From: Roseibium litorale | GTDB taxonomy: Bacteria > Pseudomonadota > Alphaproteobacteria > Rhizobiales > Stappiaceae | Assembly: GCF_014842915.1 (NCBI RefSeq) | Contig: NZ_JACYXI010000010.1 | Coordinates: 152,082-216,081, forward strand | DNA: 64,000 bases | Direction: 5' to 3' | Shown: positions 36,933 through 45,861 of the stretch, in pieces | How the letters are laid out: each line of letters opens with the position of its first letter | Position numbering within the stretch: position 1 is the stretch's first letter | The notes under the pieces: model-generated | What the model saw: only the letters and a program-made list of their open reading frames with translations | Databases searched by the model: none | What the model was told of the DNA's origin: nothing | Translations under genes and position numbers: made by a program

Positions 36933-38150
36933 TCAGCGCCGTTCCAGATTGGGCAGGAACACGGTCAGAATCCCGGCAACAGGCAGGAACGAGCAGATCC
37001 GGTAGACGAACTCTATGCCCATCGAGTCCGCCACTTCGCCAAGAACCGCAGCGCCAATCCCCGCAATGCCGAAGGCAAAGCCAAAGAACAGTCCGGCGAT
37101 CAGGCCGATCCGGCTAGGCACCAGCTCCTGAGCAAAGACGATGATCGCCGAAAAGGCCGATGCGATCACAAGGCCGATGATGACGGAAAGCACCGCCGTC
37201 CAGAACAGGTTGGCGTAAGGCAGGATCAGGGTGAAGGGCAGGACGCCGAGGATCGAGATCCAGATGACCACCTTGCGTCCGATCCGGTCGCCGACCGGTC
37301 CGCCGATCACTGTGCCCGCCGCGACCGCTCCAAGGAAGACGAACAGCATAAGCTGTGAGCCCCGGATGTCGACGCCGAATTTCTCCATCAGATAGAAGGT
37401 GTAGTAGTTCGTCAGGCTGGCGAGATAGATGTATTTCGAGAAGACCAGCAGTCCCAGCACGGCGAGTGACAGCAGCACTTTCTTGCGCGGCAGGGTAAGG
37501 CCTGCCGATGGAGAGTGGTGAGCGGGCGACTTGCGGCGGCCCGAATACCAGCTTCCGACCTGCCACAGAACCAGCATGGCCAGCAGGGCAGCGGCGCAGA
37601 ACCAGGCCACGCTTTTCTGCCCGTTCGGCAGCACGATGAAGGCGGCAAGCAATGGCCCGAGCGCCGTTCCGAAATTGCCGCCTACCTGAAACAGCGATTG
37701 GGCCAGGCCATGGCGTCCGCCCGAGGCCATGCGGGCAATGCGCGAGGCTTCCGGATGGAACACGGCCGAGCCAAGTCCAATCAGAGCACAGGCCGCCAGC
37801 ATCATGGCGTATTGCGTGGAATAGGCGAGCAGGATCAGCCCTGCGAGCGTCGACCCCATGGCAACAGCCAGCGAATAGGGCTGGGGATGTTTGTCCGTAT
37901 AGATGCCGACAAGCGGCTGAAGCAGGGACGCAGTGACCTGGAACGTCAGCGTCATTAGGCCGATCTGGCCAAAGTCGAGCGCGTAGCTGCTTTTCAGGAT
38001 CGGATAGATCCCGGCAAGAAGCGACTGCATCATGTCGTTCAGCATGTGGCAGAAGCTCAGGGCCGCGATCACCGTGAAGGCGGTCGTGGAGGCAGCCTGA
38101 GAGGGGGCGGCAGCCGGGGAAGGGGCTGCAGCCGTTTGGGCATTGCTCAA
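36933..38150 (-). CDS. MFS efflux transporter, fosmidomycin-resistance (Fsr) type
   Basis: A 405-residue inner-membrane pump with about 12 helices. The start is probably the TTG at 38150, which has GGAG 7 nt upstream; no ATG fits, and the open frame up to 38258 looks non-coding. The N-terminal helix LSFCHMLNDMMQSLLAGIYPIL and DFGQIGLMTLTFQVTASLLQPLVGIYTDKHP are typical of Fsr-like MFS proteins, as is GSAVFHPEASRIARMASGGRHG. The substrate is unknown. A broken AraC-type regulator gene faces it, 136 bp away. Confidence 0.88.
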   Translation of the reverse strand: MSNAQTAAAPSPAAAPSQAASTTAFTVIAALSFCHMLNDMMQSLLAGIYPILKSSYALDFGQIGLMTLTFQVTASLLQPLVGIYTDKHPQPYSLAVAMGSTLAGLILLAYSTQYAMMLAACALIGLGSAVFHPEASRIARMASGGRHGLAQSLFQVGGNFGTALGPLLAAFIVLPNGQKSVAWFCAAALLAMLVLWQVGSWYSGRRKSPAHHSPSAGLTLPRKKVLLSLAVLGLLVFSKYIYLASLTNYYTFYLMEKFGVDIRGSQLMLFVFLGAVAAGTVIGGPVGDRIGRKVVIWISILGVLPFTLILPYANLFWTAVLSVIIGLVIASAFSAIIVFAQELVPSRIGLIAGLFFGFAFGIAGIGAAVLGEVADSMGIEFVYRICSFLPVAGILTVFLPNLERR

Positions 38151-38286
38151 GGTAGTACTCCGTCCAGTTGCCCTTGAGGGCGATTGCCGGAAAAAGCATA
38201 GACAGCTTTCCGCGGCCCGCTTTCGTGTTATGGTCCACTTCTTTTTCACGTGGGCCAAAGCCGGTCAGGGTAAGCAGGAGAACGCG

Positions 38287-39147
38287 ATGGACGACGACCG
38301 GATCAGGCCGGGGAGGTTTTGGTCTGAGACAAAGGAGCAGGGGCCAGGTCAGGCCTTCCCGGTTCCGGAGAGTCACGAGCAGATCGTGGCAAGGCTAGAC
38401 CGGCTGGAAGGGCCTGTCATCGCCAAGGCCAGCGACTATCCTGACGGCCATGTGGTGCCGCCTCACAGCCATAGCCGGGCCCAGCTTCTCTATGCGCATG
38501 CGGGCGTGGTCACCGTTTCGACGGAGCTTGGCCGCTGGATGGTGCCCCCTGGCCATGCGCTCTGGGTTCCGGCGGGCGTGGTGCATTCGGTCACGGCAAT
38601 TGGACCGATGCGCATGCGGTCCATCTATGTCATGCCGGGAGCCGTTGCGGATCTGCCGGCCGTATGCAGGGCTGTGGGCCTGACGGACCTGATGCGCAGC
38701 CTGATCCTTGAAGCGGTGAAGCTGCCTCTGGGCGGAGCGCTGTCAGACCGGGCAACGCTGATCCTGGCGCTCATCCAGGAGGAGATCCTCAATCTGCCGG
38801 AGCGGGCGTTGGGGCTGCCGATCCCAGCGTCTGCACGTCTTGCAGCCCTGTGCCGGAGTTTTGTCGAGGACCCGTCTTCCGGGGCATCTATCGATGATTG
38901 GGCGGATAAGGCGGGCATGAGCCGGAGGAGCTTTACCCGCCAGTTCCGTGCTTAGACCGGTCTCAGCCTATCCGCCTGGCGCCAGCAGGCCTGCATCTTT
39001 GCGGCCCTGCCGCGGCTCGCAGGCGGGGAGGCGGTAACCAATGTGGCCCTGGATCTGGGCTACGAGAGCGCGGCGGCCTTCTCGACCATGTTCAAGCGGA
39101 TGACCGGACTGGTGCCGAGCCGCTATCTGGGCCGTTACCTGGACTGA
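38287..39147 (+). pseudogene. AraC-family regulator interrupted by an in-frame TAG
   Basis: From the ATG at 38287 (CAGGAG upstream) the frame encodes a cupin sensor domain (SDYPDGHVVPPHSHSRAQLLYAHAG) and the first helix-turn-helix (GASIDDWADKAGMSRRSFTRQFRA). A TAG at 38953-38955 then stops it. Reading on in the same frame gives TGLSLSAWRQQACIFAALPRLAGGE, then VTNVALDLGYESAAAFSTMFKRMTGLVPSRYL, the rest of the AraC DNA-binding domain, ending with TGA at 39145-39147. The stop replaces a codon that is usually Glu or similar in FRxETGLS. The truncated 222-residue form would lack half the DNA-binding domain. Sequencing error is possible. Confidence 0.88.
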
Positions 39148-39156
39148 GCGGCAAGC

Positions 39157-39714
39157 TTACGCCTCGCGCAGCTTGCCGCGTTTCAGGTGCTCATCCAGAC
39201 GCGGCATGATTTCCACGAAATTGCAGGGCATGTGCCGGTAGTCGAGCTGCCCTTTCAAGATGCCGTCCCAGGCGTCCTTGCAAGCGCCGGTGGAGCCGGG
39301 TAGGGCGAAGATATAGGTCGCGCCCGCAACCCCGCCTGTCGCGCGGGACTGAATGGTCGATGTGCCGATCTTGTCATAGGAAATGCGGTGAAAGACCTCC
39401 GAGAAGCCGTCCATGCGCTTTTCGAACAGCGGCTCTAGTGCCTCGGGGGTCACATCCCGGCCGGTGAACCCGGTGCCGCCAGTGGTGATCACCACATCAA
39501 CGCCCTTGTCCGCAATCCAGCCCTGCACCACGGCGCGGATTGCTGGGATGTCATCCTTGACGATCTTCCGGTCCGCCAGATGGTGCCCGGCCGTTGTGAT
39601 GCGCTCCGCGAGGGTCGCGCCGGATTTGTCTTCCTCAAGGCTGCGTGTATCGGACACGGTCAGAACCGCAATGTTGAGCGGAATAAACGGGCGGCTTTCG
39701 TCAATGCGGTTCAT
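39157..39714 (-). CDS. moaB: Molybdenum cofactor biosynthesis protein MoaB
   Basis: A 185-residue member of the MoaB/Mog family that binds and adenylates molybdopterin. The signature ITTGGTGFTGRDVTPEALEPLFEKRMDGFSE is intact, and the C-terminus has YIFALPGSTGACKDAWDGILKGQLDYR. The ATG at 39714 is preceded by GAGG at good spacing; an ATG at 39723 and the long frame to 39861 are less likely. It converges on the AraC pseudogene and is divergent from the aminotransferase gene. Confidence 0.94.
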   Translation of the reverse strand: MNRIDESRPFIPLNIAVLTVSDTRSLEEDKSGATLAERITTAGHHLADRKIVKDDIPAIRAVVQGWIADKGVDVVITTGGTGFTGRDVTPEALEPLFEKRMDGFSEVFHRISYDKIGTSTIQSRATGGVAGATYIFALPGSTGACKDAWDGILKGQLDYRHMPCNFVEIMPRLDEHLKRGKLREA

Positions 39715-39930
39715 GGCAGGCATCCTCGGCAGCAGAAGTGAGTGACTGACATAGTGGACCGGGGGCGATGGCGCCAGTGGGCACGTTGGCGCGGCTGATG
39801 CCGGCTTTCCGGACAGGCTGCCCAGGACTTCTCTCACCGCCGAAGACCCGCTTGCTGGCAACGCCGGGAAGCGAGTGGTCTTTCCAAATATTGCGCAGAT
39901 TCGTAATTTTTAGACTTTTTCAAAAATTAT

Positions 39931-39949
39931 AGGTCAGCATTATTGACCT
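39931..39949. promoter_or_regulatory. Inverted repeat before the aminotransferase gene
   Basis: AGGTCA (39931-39936) and TGACCT (39944-39949) separated by 7 bp, in an AT-rich stretch between divergent moaB and the aminotransferase gene. It looks like a protein-binding site; the regulator is not known. Confidence 0.45.
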
Positions 39950-39999
39950 TTAATTACACCTATGGTTTTGTCTGGCAAAATCAGAAAGGTGGAAATGCC

Positions 40000-41223
40000 A
40001 TGTTGGACTGGCCGCATATCTACGCCTCGCGCTCTTCGCGCATGGGGGCTTCGGAAATTCGTGAACTGCTCAAGCTCCTCGATCAGCCGGACATGATTTC
40101 TTTCGCAGGCGGCATTCCTGATCCGGCCCTTTTCCCGACCGATGTGTTTGAAAAAGCCTATCGTGATCTCTTCACCAGTCCTGCCGGACATGCGGCGCTG
40201 CAATATTCCGTTTCCGAGGGCTATGCGCCCCTGCGCGAATGGATCGCAGGGCAGATGGCGGAGATCGGTATCACCTGCGGTATCGAGAACATCATGATCA
40301 CCTCCGGCTCTCAGCAGGCGCTGGACTATCTGGGCAAGCTGTTCATCTCTCCAGGCGATACGATCCTGGCGGGCTGGCCGACCTATCTCGGCGCCTTGCA
40401 GGCCTATAATGCCTATGAGCCGGTCTATGACCGTCTGGAGCCCTATTCCAACCGCAGTGCCGATGATTACCGGGATGCGGCGAAGGCGTCTGGCGGCGCT
40501 GTGAAATTCGCTTATGCCCTGCCGGATTTTGCCAATCCGACCGGCGAGACCATGGATCTCACCGCCCGTGAGCGGGTGCTGGCGCTGGCTGAAGAACTGG
40601 ATGTCGCGGTCATCGAAGATGCGGCCTATCAGTCCCTGCGTTATGACGGTGAAGCCATTCCGCCGATCCTTGCGCTTGACATCGAGCGCTCCGGCGGCAT
40701 CGAGAACAGCCGGACGATCTATTGCGGCAGCTTTTCCAAGACCTTGTCCCCGGGACTGCGCCTTGGCTGGGTCGTGGCGGCGTCTCCGGTCATCTCCCGG
40801 CTGGTCCTGATCAAGCAGGCCTCGGACCTGAATTCCTCGACTGTCAACCAGATGATCATGAACTCTGTCGCCCGCAGTGCCTTTGCCGGTCAGGTTGCCA
40901 AGATCAAGACCGCCTATCAGGCGCGCCGCGACGCCATGCTTGCCGCTCTTGAAAAGCACATGCCCGCAGGTGTCACATGGAGCCGGCCGGAAGGTGGTAT
41001 GTTCATCTGGCTACGTCTGCCGGAAGGTCTGGATGGGGGCGCGCTCCTCACGCGGGCCGTCGCGGAAGAGAAGGTCGCTTTCGTTCCGGGCAAAGCCTTC
41101 TTTGCAGATGGCTCGGGCGCCAATACCTTGCGCCTCAGCTTTTCCTGCTCCAGTCCGGAGAAGATCGAGACCGGCATCAGCCGTCTCGGCAAGCTCTTCG
41201 CCTCAGAGTTGCAGCCTGCCTGA
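40000..41223 (+). CDS. PLP-dependent class I/II aminotransferase (2-aminoadipate/aromatic type)
   Basis: A 407-residue transaminase of the LysN/KatIII-like group. The PLP lysine is K247 in IYCGSFSKTLSPGLRLGWVVA; D207 and Y210 in VIEDAAYQSLRY bind the cofactor. The N-terminus MISFAGGIPDPALFPTDVF is the substrate-specificity helix region seen in 2-aminoadipate transaminases. The ATG at 40000 follows AAAGGTGG. There is no GntR domain, so it is not a MocR regulator. The substrate is uncertain: aromatic, branched-chain or aminoadipate. Confidence 0.92.
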   Translation: MLDWPHIYASRSSRMGASEIRELLKLLDQPDMISFAGGIPDPALFPTDVFEKAYRDLFTSPAGHAALQYSVSEGYAPLREWIAGQMAEIGITCGIENIMITSGSQQALDYLGKLFISPGDTILAGWPTYLGALQAYNAYEPVYDRLEPYSNRSADDYRDAAKASGGAVKFAYALPDFANPTGETMDLTARERVLALAEELDVAVIEDAAYQSLRYDGEAIPPILALDIERSGGIENSRTIYCGSFSKTLSPGLRLGWVVAASPVISRLVLIKQASDLNSSTVNQMIMNSVARSAFAGQVAKIKTAYQARRDAMLAALEKHMPAGVTWSRPEGGMFIWLRLPEGLDGGALLTRAVAEEKVAFVPGKAFFADGSGANTLRLSFSCSSPEKIETGISRLGKLFASELQPA

Positions 41224-41263
41224 GGCGGGCTGACTTTGACACGGGAAGGCAGGGCAAAGGCTC

Positions 41264-41923
41264 ATGGACCTGACGGAAGCCCTTGATCACTATTGCGAAA
41301 GGCTCGGCCCGGATTTCTGGGCAGAGCCGGTCAATGCCCTCAGCAATCTGGCCTTCATCCTTGCGGCCTTTGCGGGTTTCGTGCTTTGGCGGCGCCTGCC
41401 ACAGCGCGATTGGCCGATCTTCGGCCTGATCCTGGTGGTGCTGGTAACGGGTATCGGCTCGTTCCTGTTTCACACCTTTGCCACCCGGTGGACGATGCTC
41501 GCGGATGTGATCCCGATCGCAATCTTCATCCATGCCTATCTGCTGGCGGCTTTGATCCGCATCCTGGGTCTGCGCTGGTGGCTGGCCCTCGCGGCAACGG
41601 TGCTCTTCCTTTTGGTCTCACCCTATATCGGTGGCGCTGTGCAAGGTGTTGCCGGATCGTCCTCCGGTTACGTTCCAGCCTTGATCGCGCTCTTCGTGGT
41701 GGGGCTGATGGCGCTTCAACGCCACAGACGGGCCGGCCTGTCACTTTGTGCCATCGGTGTGCTCTTTGCCCTGTCGGTCACTCTTCGTACGCTGGATGCA
41801 CCGCTTTGTGCGTCCTTGCCACTGGGAACACATTTCCTGTGGCATATTTTCAACGGAGCCGTTCTCTTTGCCCTTCTTTGGGTTCTCATTTCCCTGCGGC
41901 AGGGGTACACCGGGAAAAGCTAG
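41264..41923 (+). CDS. Ceramidase-fold integral membrane hydrolase (CREST superfamily)
   Basis: A 219-residue protein with about seven membrane helices. It has the metal/active-site pattern of alkaline-ceramidase-like CREST proteins: S66-x3-H70 in GIGSFLFHTF, D81 in MLADVIPI, and H190-x3-H194 in GTHFLWHIFN. The N-terminal DHYCERLGPDFWAEPVNALSNLAF is the bacterial ceramidase-like start. In eukaryotes these enzymes release fatty acid from ceramide; the bacterial substrate is not known and could be an amide-linked lipid. It lies 40 bp after the aminotransferase gene and may be cotranscribed with it. Confidence 0.85.
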   Translation: MDLTEALDHYCERLGPDFWAEPVNALSNLAFILAAFAGFVLWRRLPQRDWPIFGLILVVLVTGIGSFLFHTFATRWTMLADVIPIAIFIHAYLLAALIRILGLRWWLALAATVLFLLVSPYIGGAVQGVAGSSSGYVPALIALFVVGLMALQRHRRAGLSLCAIGVLFALSVTLRTLDAPLCASLPLGTHFLWHIFNGAVLFALLWVLISLRQGYTGKS

Positions 41924-42024
41924 GCTGTTTTTGGTTCTTGCAAAGCCAGCTTCGGCAAGGGTTCCGCGCGGACCGGATGGTTTGGGCGCGGAGAGGGGTG
42001 GTTCATAAAAAGGCCTTTGAGCTC

Positions 42025-44328
42025 ATGAGCGAAAATAAGAACCAGGGTAGCGATCTCACGGAAGCGGCACTCTATTATCATCAGCACCCGAGACCGGGAA
42101 AGCTGGAGATCCAGGCTATCAAGCCGCTGGGCAACCAGCGCGACCTTGCACTGGCCTATTCTCCCGGGGTCGCAGCTCCTTGCGAGGAAATCGCCCGGGA
42201 TCCCTCCAAGGCAGCGGATTACACGGCGCGCGGCAATCTTGTTGGCGTGATTTCCAACGGCACCGCCGTTCTGGGGCTTGGTGCCATTGGCCCGCTGGCG
42301 TCCAAGCCGGTGATGGAAGGAAAGGCGGTCCTTTTCAAGAAATTCGCCGGCATCGACGTCTTCGACATTGAAGTTGACGAGTTGGATGTCGACCGTTTCG
42401 TGGATGCGGTTGCCGTGCTCGAGCCGACCTTCGGCGGTATCAACCTTGAGGACATCAAGGCGCCGGAGTGCTTCCAGATCGAAGCCAAGCTTCGTCAGCG
42501 GATGAACATCCCAGTCTTCCATGACGACCAGCACGGCACCGCGATCATCGTGGGCGCGGCTGTGCGCAACGGCTTGGAGCTTGCTGGCAAGGATATTTCG
42601 GAAGCCAAGATCGTCGCCTCCGGTGCTGGCGCTGCCGCGCTGGCCTGCCTCAACATGCTGGTGTCCCTCGGCGCGAAGGTTGAGAACATCTGGATCTCGG
42701 ACATCGAGGGCGTGGTCTATGAAGGCCGCGAGACCCTGATGGACGAGTGGAAGGCGAAATTCGCCCAGAAGACCGACAAGCGCACGCTTGCTGAAATCAT
42801 TGATGGTGCGGACGTTTTCCTCGGCCTGTCAGCAGCCGGTGTTTTGAAGCCGGACATGGTCGCCCGCATGGGTGATGGCCCTCTCATTCTGGCGCTTGCC
42901 AATCCGCGCCCGGAAATCATGCCGGAAGACGCGCTGGCGGTTCGTCCGGATGTTGTCATGTGCACGGGCCGTTCGGACTATCCGAACCAGGTCAACAATG
43001 TGCTCTGCTTCCCCTATATCTTCCGCGGCGCGCTGGATGTCGGCGCGACGACGATCAACGAAGAGATGAAGCACGCGGCCGTGAGGGCTATTGCGGAACT
43101 CGCCAAGGAAGAGCCGTCTGACGTTGCTGCCCGCGCCTATGGCGGCGTTACGGAAACCTTCGGCCCCAAGTATCTCATTCCGTCGCCCTTTGATCAGCGC
43201 CTGATCCTGCGCATTGCGCCAGCTGTTGCGAAGGCTGCGATGGAGACGGGGGTCGCAACCCGGCCCATCGAGGACTTCGACGCCTATCTGGACCGGCTGA
43301 ACCGCTTCGTGTTCCGCTCCGGTCTGGTGATGAAGCCCATCATCCAGGCAGCCAGCCAGGATCCGAAGCGTGTGATCTACGCCGAAGGGGAAGACGAGCG
43401 CGTGCTGCGCGCTGCCCAGGTCATGATCGAAGATAAGGTGGCGGTTCCGATCCTCGTCGGCCGTCCCGATGTTCTGAAGACCCGCTGCGAGCGCTTCGGC
43501 CTGAAGATCCGTCCGGGCGCCGATTTCGAGTTCATCAACCCGCAGGATGACCCGCGCTACCGCGACTATGTCGATGAGTATTTCGCCTGCGTTGGTCGCA
43601 AGGGGCTACCGCCGGATGCAGCGCGTACGATTGTGCGCACAAACTCCACGGTGATTTCGGCGCTCGCCGTGCGCCGGGGCGATGCGGATGCCGTGATTTG
43701 TGGTCTGGAAGGCCGCTATATCCGGCACCTGCGCGATATTCGTCAGATCATCGGCCCGCGTCCGGGTGTCCGGGATCTCTCGGCCCTGTCATTGCTGATC
43801 AATAGCCGGGGCGCGGTGTTCCTCAGCGATACGTTTGTGACCGAGGAGCCGGATGCGGAAGAGCTGGCGGAAATGGCGCTTCTGGCGGCTGAGGAAATCC
43901 AGCGCTTCGGCATCGAGCCGAAGGTTGCGCTGCTGTCCCTGTCCAACTTTGGTTCGCGGGACACGGCGTCTTCGCGCAAGATGCGCGACGCATTGCAGAT
44001 CCTTTGGGAAAAGTGCCCTGAGCTGGAAGTCGACGGCGAAATGCATGGCGATTCCGCCTTGAGCGAAGTTCTCCGTCAGCGGGTTATGCCGGACAGCAAG
44101 CTGAAGGGCGAAGCCAATCTGCTGCTGTTCCCGAACCTGGATGCGGCGAACATTGCGCTCAACCTGCTGAAGGTGGCAACCCAGGCCTTGCATGTGGGGC
44201 CGATCCTGCTTGGCACCTCCAAGCCGGCCCATATTCTGACGCCATCTGTCACGTCTCGCGGGGTCGTGAACATGTCGGCGCTGGCCTGCGTGGAAGCCCA
44301 GAAGAAGGGCGCCGCCACCTTGAGCTGA
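42025..44328 (+). CDS. maeB: NADP-dependent malic enzyme with phosphotransacetylase-like domain
   Basis: Oxidatively decarboxylates malate to pyruvate. The 767-residue product is the long Tme/MaeB form: malic domain (about 1-425) with [46 protein letters not shown], and a C-terminal phosphotransacetylase-like domain (about 430-760; [32 protein letters not shown]). The latter is regulatory rather than catalytic in known cases. The ATG at 42025 fits the family N-terminus; the frame is open to 41293, but that part overlaps the ceramidase gene in another frame and is not a fusion. Confidence 0.96.
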   Translation: MSENKNQGSDLTEAALYYHQHPRPGKLEIQAIKPLGNQRDLALAYSPGVAAPCEEIARDPSKAADYTARGNLVGVISNGTAVLGLGAIGPLASKPVMEGKAVLFKKFAGIDVFDIEVDELDVDRFVDAVAVLEPTFGGINLEDIKAPECFQIEAKLRQRMNIPVFHDDQHGTAIIVGAAVRNGLELAGKDISEAKIVASGAGAAALACLNMLVSLGAKVENIWISDIEGVVYEGRETLMDEWKAKFAQKTDKRTLAEIIDGADVFLGLSAAGVLKPDMVARMGDGPLILALANPRPEIMPEDALAVRPDVVMCTGRSDYPNQVNNVLCFPYIFRGALDVGATTINEEMKHAAVRAIAELAKEEPSDVAARAYGGVTETFGPKYLIPSPFDQRLILRIAPAVAKAAMETGVATRPIEDFDAYLDRLNRFVFRSGLVMKPIIQAASQDPKRVIYAEGEDERVLRAAQVMIEDKVAVPILVGRPDVLKTRCERFGLKIRPGADFEFINPQDDPRYRDYVDEYFACVGRKGLPPDAARTIVRTNSTVISALAVRRGDADAVICGLEGRYIRHLRDIRQIIGPRPGVRDLSALSLLINSRGAVFLSDTFVTEEPDAEELAEMALLAAEEIQRFGIEPKVALLSLSNFGSRDTASSRKMRDALQILWEKCPELEVDGEMHGDSALSEVLRQRVMPDSKLKGEANLLLFPNLDAANIALNLLKVATQALHVGPILLGTSKPAHILTPSVTSRGVVNMSALACVEAQKKGAATLS

Positions 44329-44358
44329 TACTCACGGGGCTGGGTTCGCATGAGTTGG

Positions 44359-44380
44359 AACGGCGGCTTCGGCCGCCGTT
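44359..44380 (+). terminator. First copy of a 22-bp palindromic hairpin after maeB
   Basis: AACGGCGGC-TTCG-GCCGCCGTT: a 9-bp stem with UUCG tetraloop. It is followed by CAGAC, not a T run, so on its own it is a weak terminator. An identical copy with a T run lies at 44587-44608. Confidence 0.65.
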
Positions 44381-44438
44381 CAGACTGCTGACAAAGCCAC
44401 TTCATTCCAAAAGATCTATGATCATAGGAAAAACGGGT

Positions 44439-44555
44439 GTCATCCCCGCGAAGGCGGGGATCCAGTAACCAATTGAGATAGCTTCTCTTTCCTGCGAACT
44501 TGCTCGCGGGATACTGGATCCCGGTCTTGGTGCTCACGCACCAAACCGGGATGAC
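44439..44555. repeat. Palindromic intergenic repeat (REP/MITE-like, 117 bp)
   Basis: The ends are GTCATCCC and GGGATGAC in inverted orientation. Nested inside are CCCCGCGAAGGCGGGG (a hairpin), the pair GGATCCAGTA (about 44457-44466) with TACTGGATCC (44512-44521), and TTGGTGCTCACGCACCAA (hairpin). The motif GTCATCCCCGCGAAGGCGGG is a recurrent palindromic unit in many proteobacterial genomes. It sits between two identical copies of a terminator hairpin. Confidence 0.75.
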
Positions 44556-44586
44556 AGGCAAACTTGGCGGGTTTGTCATCAACCTC

Positions 44587-44616
44587 AACGGCGGCTTCGG
44601 CCGCCGTTTTTTGTTT
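44587..44616 (+). terminator. Second copy of the hairpin, with T run
   Basis: Identical over 22 bp to 44359-44380, here followed by TTTTGTTTCTT. This is the functional-looking rho-independent terminator, probably for maeB. Confidence 0.85.
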
Positions 44617-44709
44617 CTTGATCTTCACATTGAGTTTATCGGCTGGGATCGGGCTCCTGCGGCACTATCTGTTTCGATAGATACGCGTTTGCGTCACAGG
44701 AGAAATCAA

Positions 44710-45843
44710 ATGCGCTTGACCCTTCCCCTTGGACCGAGCCTGACGGCAGGTTGCATTTTGCCTGTCCTGGTAACTGCATGGTTGCCCGCACCGGTTCAGG
44801 CCGAAACCCGTGTTGCTCCTGTGACTGTTGCCTCAGGGCTCGCCTCCCCATGGGGACTAGCCTTCCTGCCCGGCGGCGGCTATCTCGTGACAGAGCGGGA
44901 CGGTGTGCTCAAATTCGTAGCGGAAAACGGGTCTCAATCCGTTGTTTCCGGTGGACCGAAGGTGGCTGCGGCTGGGCAGGGCGGTCTTTTGGACATCGCA
45001 CTTGCGCCTGATTTCCAGGACACTCGTGAACTCTACATGACCTTCTCTGAGTCGTCTCCGGTGGGCGCTGGAACGTCTCTCTTTCGCGCAAGGCTGGAAG
45101 GGGAGGCCGGATCGTTCCGGCTGACCGAAGGCAAGACAGTCTTCTCCGGAAACAACCGCACGTCCGGCGGCAGGCATTTTGGTTCCCGGATCGCCTTTGC
45201 CAGGGACGGCACGATCTTCATCACCGCTGGCGAGCGGGGCGAAGGAGAAAGGGCGCAAAACCCGGATAACCACGGCGGCTCGGTCTTGAGGCTGACCCGT
45301 GATGGCGGAGTGCCGGAAGACAATCCCTTTGCTGGCAAGCCAGGCTACCAGCCCGAGATCTGGTCCATGGGCCACCGAAACCCGCAGGGGGCTGCCATTC
45401 ATCCGGAAACCGGACAGCTTTGGACTGTTGAACACGGGGCGCGCGGAGGAGACGAGATCAATCTCCCGCAAGCCGGGAAGAATTACGGCTGGCCGGTGAT
45501 CTCCTACGGGCGCCATTACACCTTCCTGCCGATTGGCGAGGGAACCCACAAGGAAGGTATGGAGCAGCCTCTTTATTCCTGGGACCCCTCGATTGCGCCA
45601 TCCGGAATGGCATTCGTCACAAGCACTGTCTATCCGGGCTGGGAAGGCAGCCTGCTTATCGGTGCGCTGGCCGGACAGCATCTCAGCCGTCTCAGCCTCA
45701 AGGGGGACGAGATTACCGGTGAGGAGACGCTTCTGGAGGATTTTGGAGAGCGGATCCGTGATGTGCGCCAGGGGCCAGACGGAAAAATCTATCTGCTTAC
45801 GGATAGCGATGATGGCCGCCTGATCCGCCTGGATGTGATGTAG
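44710..45843 (+). CDS. Secreted PQQ-dependent aldose/sorbosone-type sugar dehydrogenase
   Basis: A 377-residue periplasmic six-bladed beta-propeller of the Asd/YliI family, which oxidises aldose sugars with PQQ. AGGAGA lies before the ATG at 44710. The signal peptide ends near PVQAETRVAP. Family motifs: VASGLASPWGLAFLPGGGYLVTERDG, GGLLDIALAPDF, HFGSRIAFARDGTIFITAGERG, IWSMGHRNPQGAAIHP, WTVEHGARGGDEIN, and YGWPVISYGRHY. No PQQ biosynthesis genes are in the window. Cofactor and substrate are inferred from the family. Confidence 0.92.
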   Translation: MRLTLPLGPSLTAGCILPVLVTAWLPAPVQAETRVAPVTVASGLASPWGLAFLPGGGYLVTERDGVLKFVAENGSQSVVSGGPKVAAAGQGGLLDIALAPDFQDTRELYMTFSESSPVGAGTSLFRARLEGEAGSFRLTEGKTVFSGNNRTSGGRHFGSRIAFARDGTIFITAGERGEGERAQNPDNHGGSVLRLTRDGGVPEDNPFAGKPGYQPEIWSMGHRNPQGAAIHPETGQLWTVEHGARGGDEINLPQAGKNYGWPVISYGRHYTFLPIGEGTHKEGMEQPLYSWDPSIAPSGMAFVTSTVYPGWEGSLLIGALAGQHLSRLSLKGDEITGEETLLEDFGERIRDVRQGPDGKIYLLTDSDDGRLIRLDVM

Positions 45844-45861
45844 GTCCCGGTTTGGAAGGGC

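Noticed and set aside
40000..41223. Aminotransferase as a MocR-type regulator
   Set aside because: There is no N-terminal GntR helix-turn-helix; the protein starts directly with the aminotransferase domain.
41293..42024. A 1011-codon frame that would fuse extra sequence onto the malic enzyme
   Set aside because: The first 244 codons overlap the ceramidase gene in another frame and look nothing like protein; the family N-terminus begins at the ATG at 42025.
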